From contig NZ_LT629793.1 of assembly GCF_900105735.1 (NCBI RefSeq), positions 2,914,001 through 2,978,000 of the forward strand: a DNA stretch of 64,000 nt. The letters run 5' to 3'. Below the pieces are notes generated by a model. The model worked only from the letters and a program-made list of their open reading frames with translations, did not search any database and was not told the origin of the DNA. This document shows positions 63,946-64,000 of the stretch, piece by piece. Within the stretch, counting starts at the first letter, position 1. Each line of letters starts with the position of its first letter. A program made the position numbers and the translations under genes. The DNA comes from Pseudomonas yamanorum. GTDB lineage: Bacteria; Pseudomonadota; Gammaproteobacteria; Pseudomonadales; Pseudomonadaceae.

Positions 63946-64000
63946 ATGAGTAACAAGAACAACGATGACTTGAAACGCCAAGCCTCGGAAAACACCCTGG
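63946..64000 (+). CDS. phaC1: Polyhydroxyalkanoate synthase 1, N-terminal fragment (runs out of the window)
   Basis: Only the first 18 codons are present, but SNKNNDDLKRQASENTL is the known beginning of medium-chain-length PHA synthase 1 in Pseudomonas, and the gene order hslVU-DUF971-phaC1 agrees. The ribosome site GGAGCG lies 7 bases before the ATG at 63946. Confidence 0.9.
   Translation, partial: MSNKNNDDLKRQASENTL

Overview
The window is chromosomal DNA of a Pseudomonas, most likely of the P. fluorescens group. The evidence is high GC, the gene order selO / parA / hemE-gltD-gltB / aroB-aroK-pilQ..pilM / mrcA / maeB / rpmE / priA / argS / hslV-hslU / phaC1 that I know from Pseudomonas genomes, and eleven dispersed REP-type palindromes carrying the GTGGGAGCGGGCTTGCTCGC motif. 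No rRNA, tRNA, CRISPR array, phage or insertion sequence was seen.

Layout. 1-17 kb: the 3' end of putA (cut by the window edge), an acyl-CoA dehydrogenase, a divergent ZapA-like/coiled-coil pair, a chemoreceptor, the K+/H+ antiporter nhaP2, the giant mechanosensitive channel mscK, selO, a HigB/HigA toxin-antitoxin module, thioredoxin trxC, a short DUF6124 protein and an orphan ParA ATPase. 17.3-33.5 kb: seventeen tightly packed, mostly overlapping same-strand genes. They encode a type II fatty-acid/polyketide machine of the aryl-polyene/xanthomonadin kind: chain length factor, two ACPs, two ketosynthases, ketoreductase, two dehydratase domains, acyl ligase, ammonia-lyase, two acyltransferases, glycosyltransferase, methyltransferase, thioesterase, and an export set of LolA-like protein, MMPL transporter and lipoproteins. 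33.6-37 kb: a divergent LysR/MFS pair and hemE. 37-50.5 kb (minus strand): gltBD, an AAA+SPOR protein, aroB, aroK and a remodelled pilMNOPQ locus. 50.7-64 kb: mrcA, maeB, a secreted nuclease, rpmE, priA, argS, an FtsN-like SPOR protein, hslVU, a DUF971 protein and the start of phaC1 behind a sigma-54-type promoter.

Working together. The 17-gene cluster should load an aromatic starter (ammonia-lyase plus ligase) on an ACP, extend it with KS/CLF, KR and DH cycles, and place the polyene on a lipid in the outer envelope. The pil locus is unusual: PilM is missing an internal block, PilO and PilP form one ORF, and PilQ has no AMIN region, so the whole alignment complex looks streamlined together.

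Most notable: a REP palindrome embedded in frame in the signal-peptide region of the LolA-like gene; the pil remodelling; an intrinsic terminator built from the first codons of the nuclease gene downstream of rpmE; a plus-strand terminator with no gene in front of it beside gltB (candidate sRNA); a perfect hairpin that buries the selO ribosome binding site; and the second-type ZapA pair. All family assignments are from reading the translations and from memory; no database search was run.
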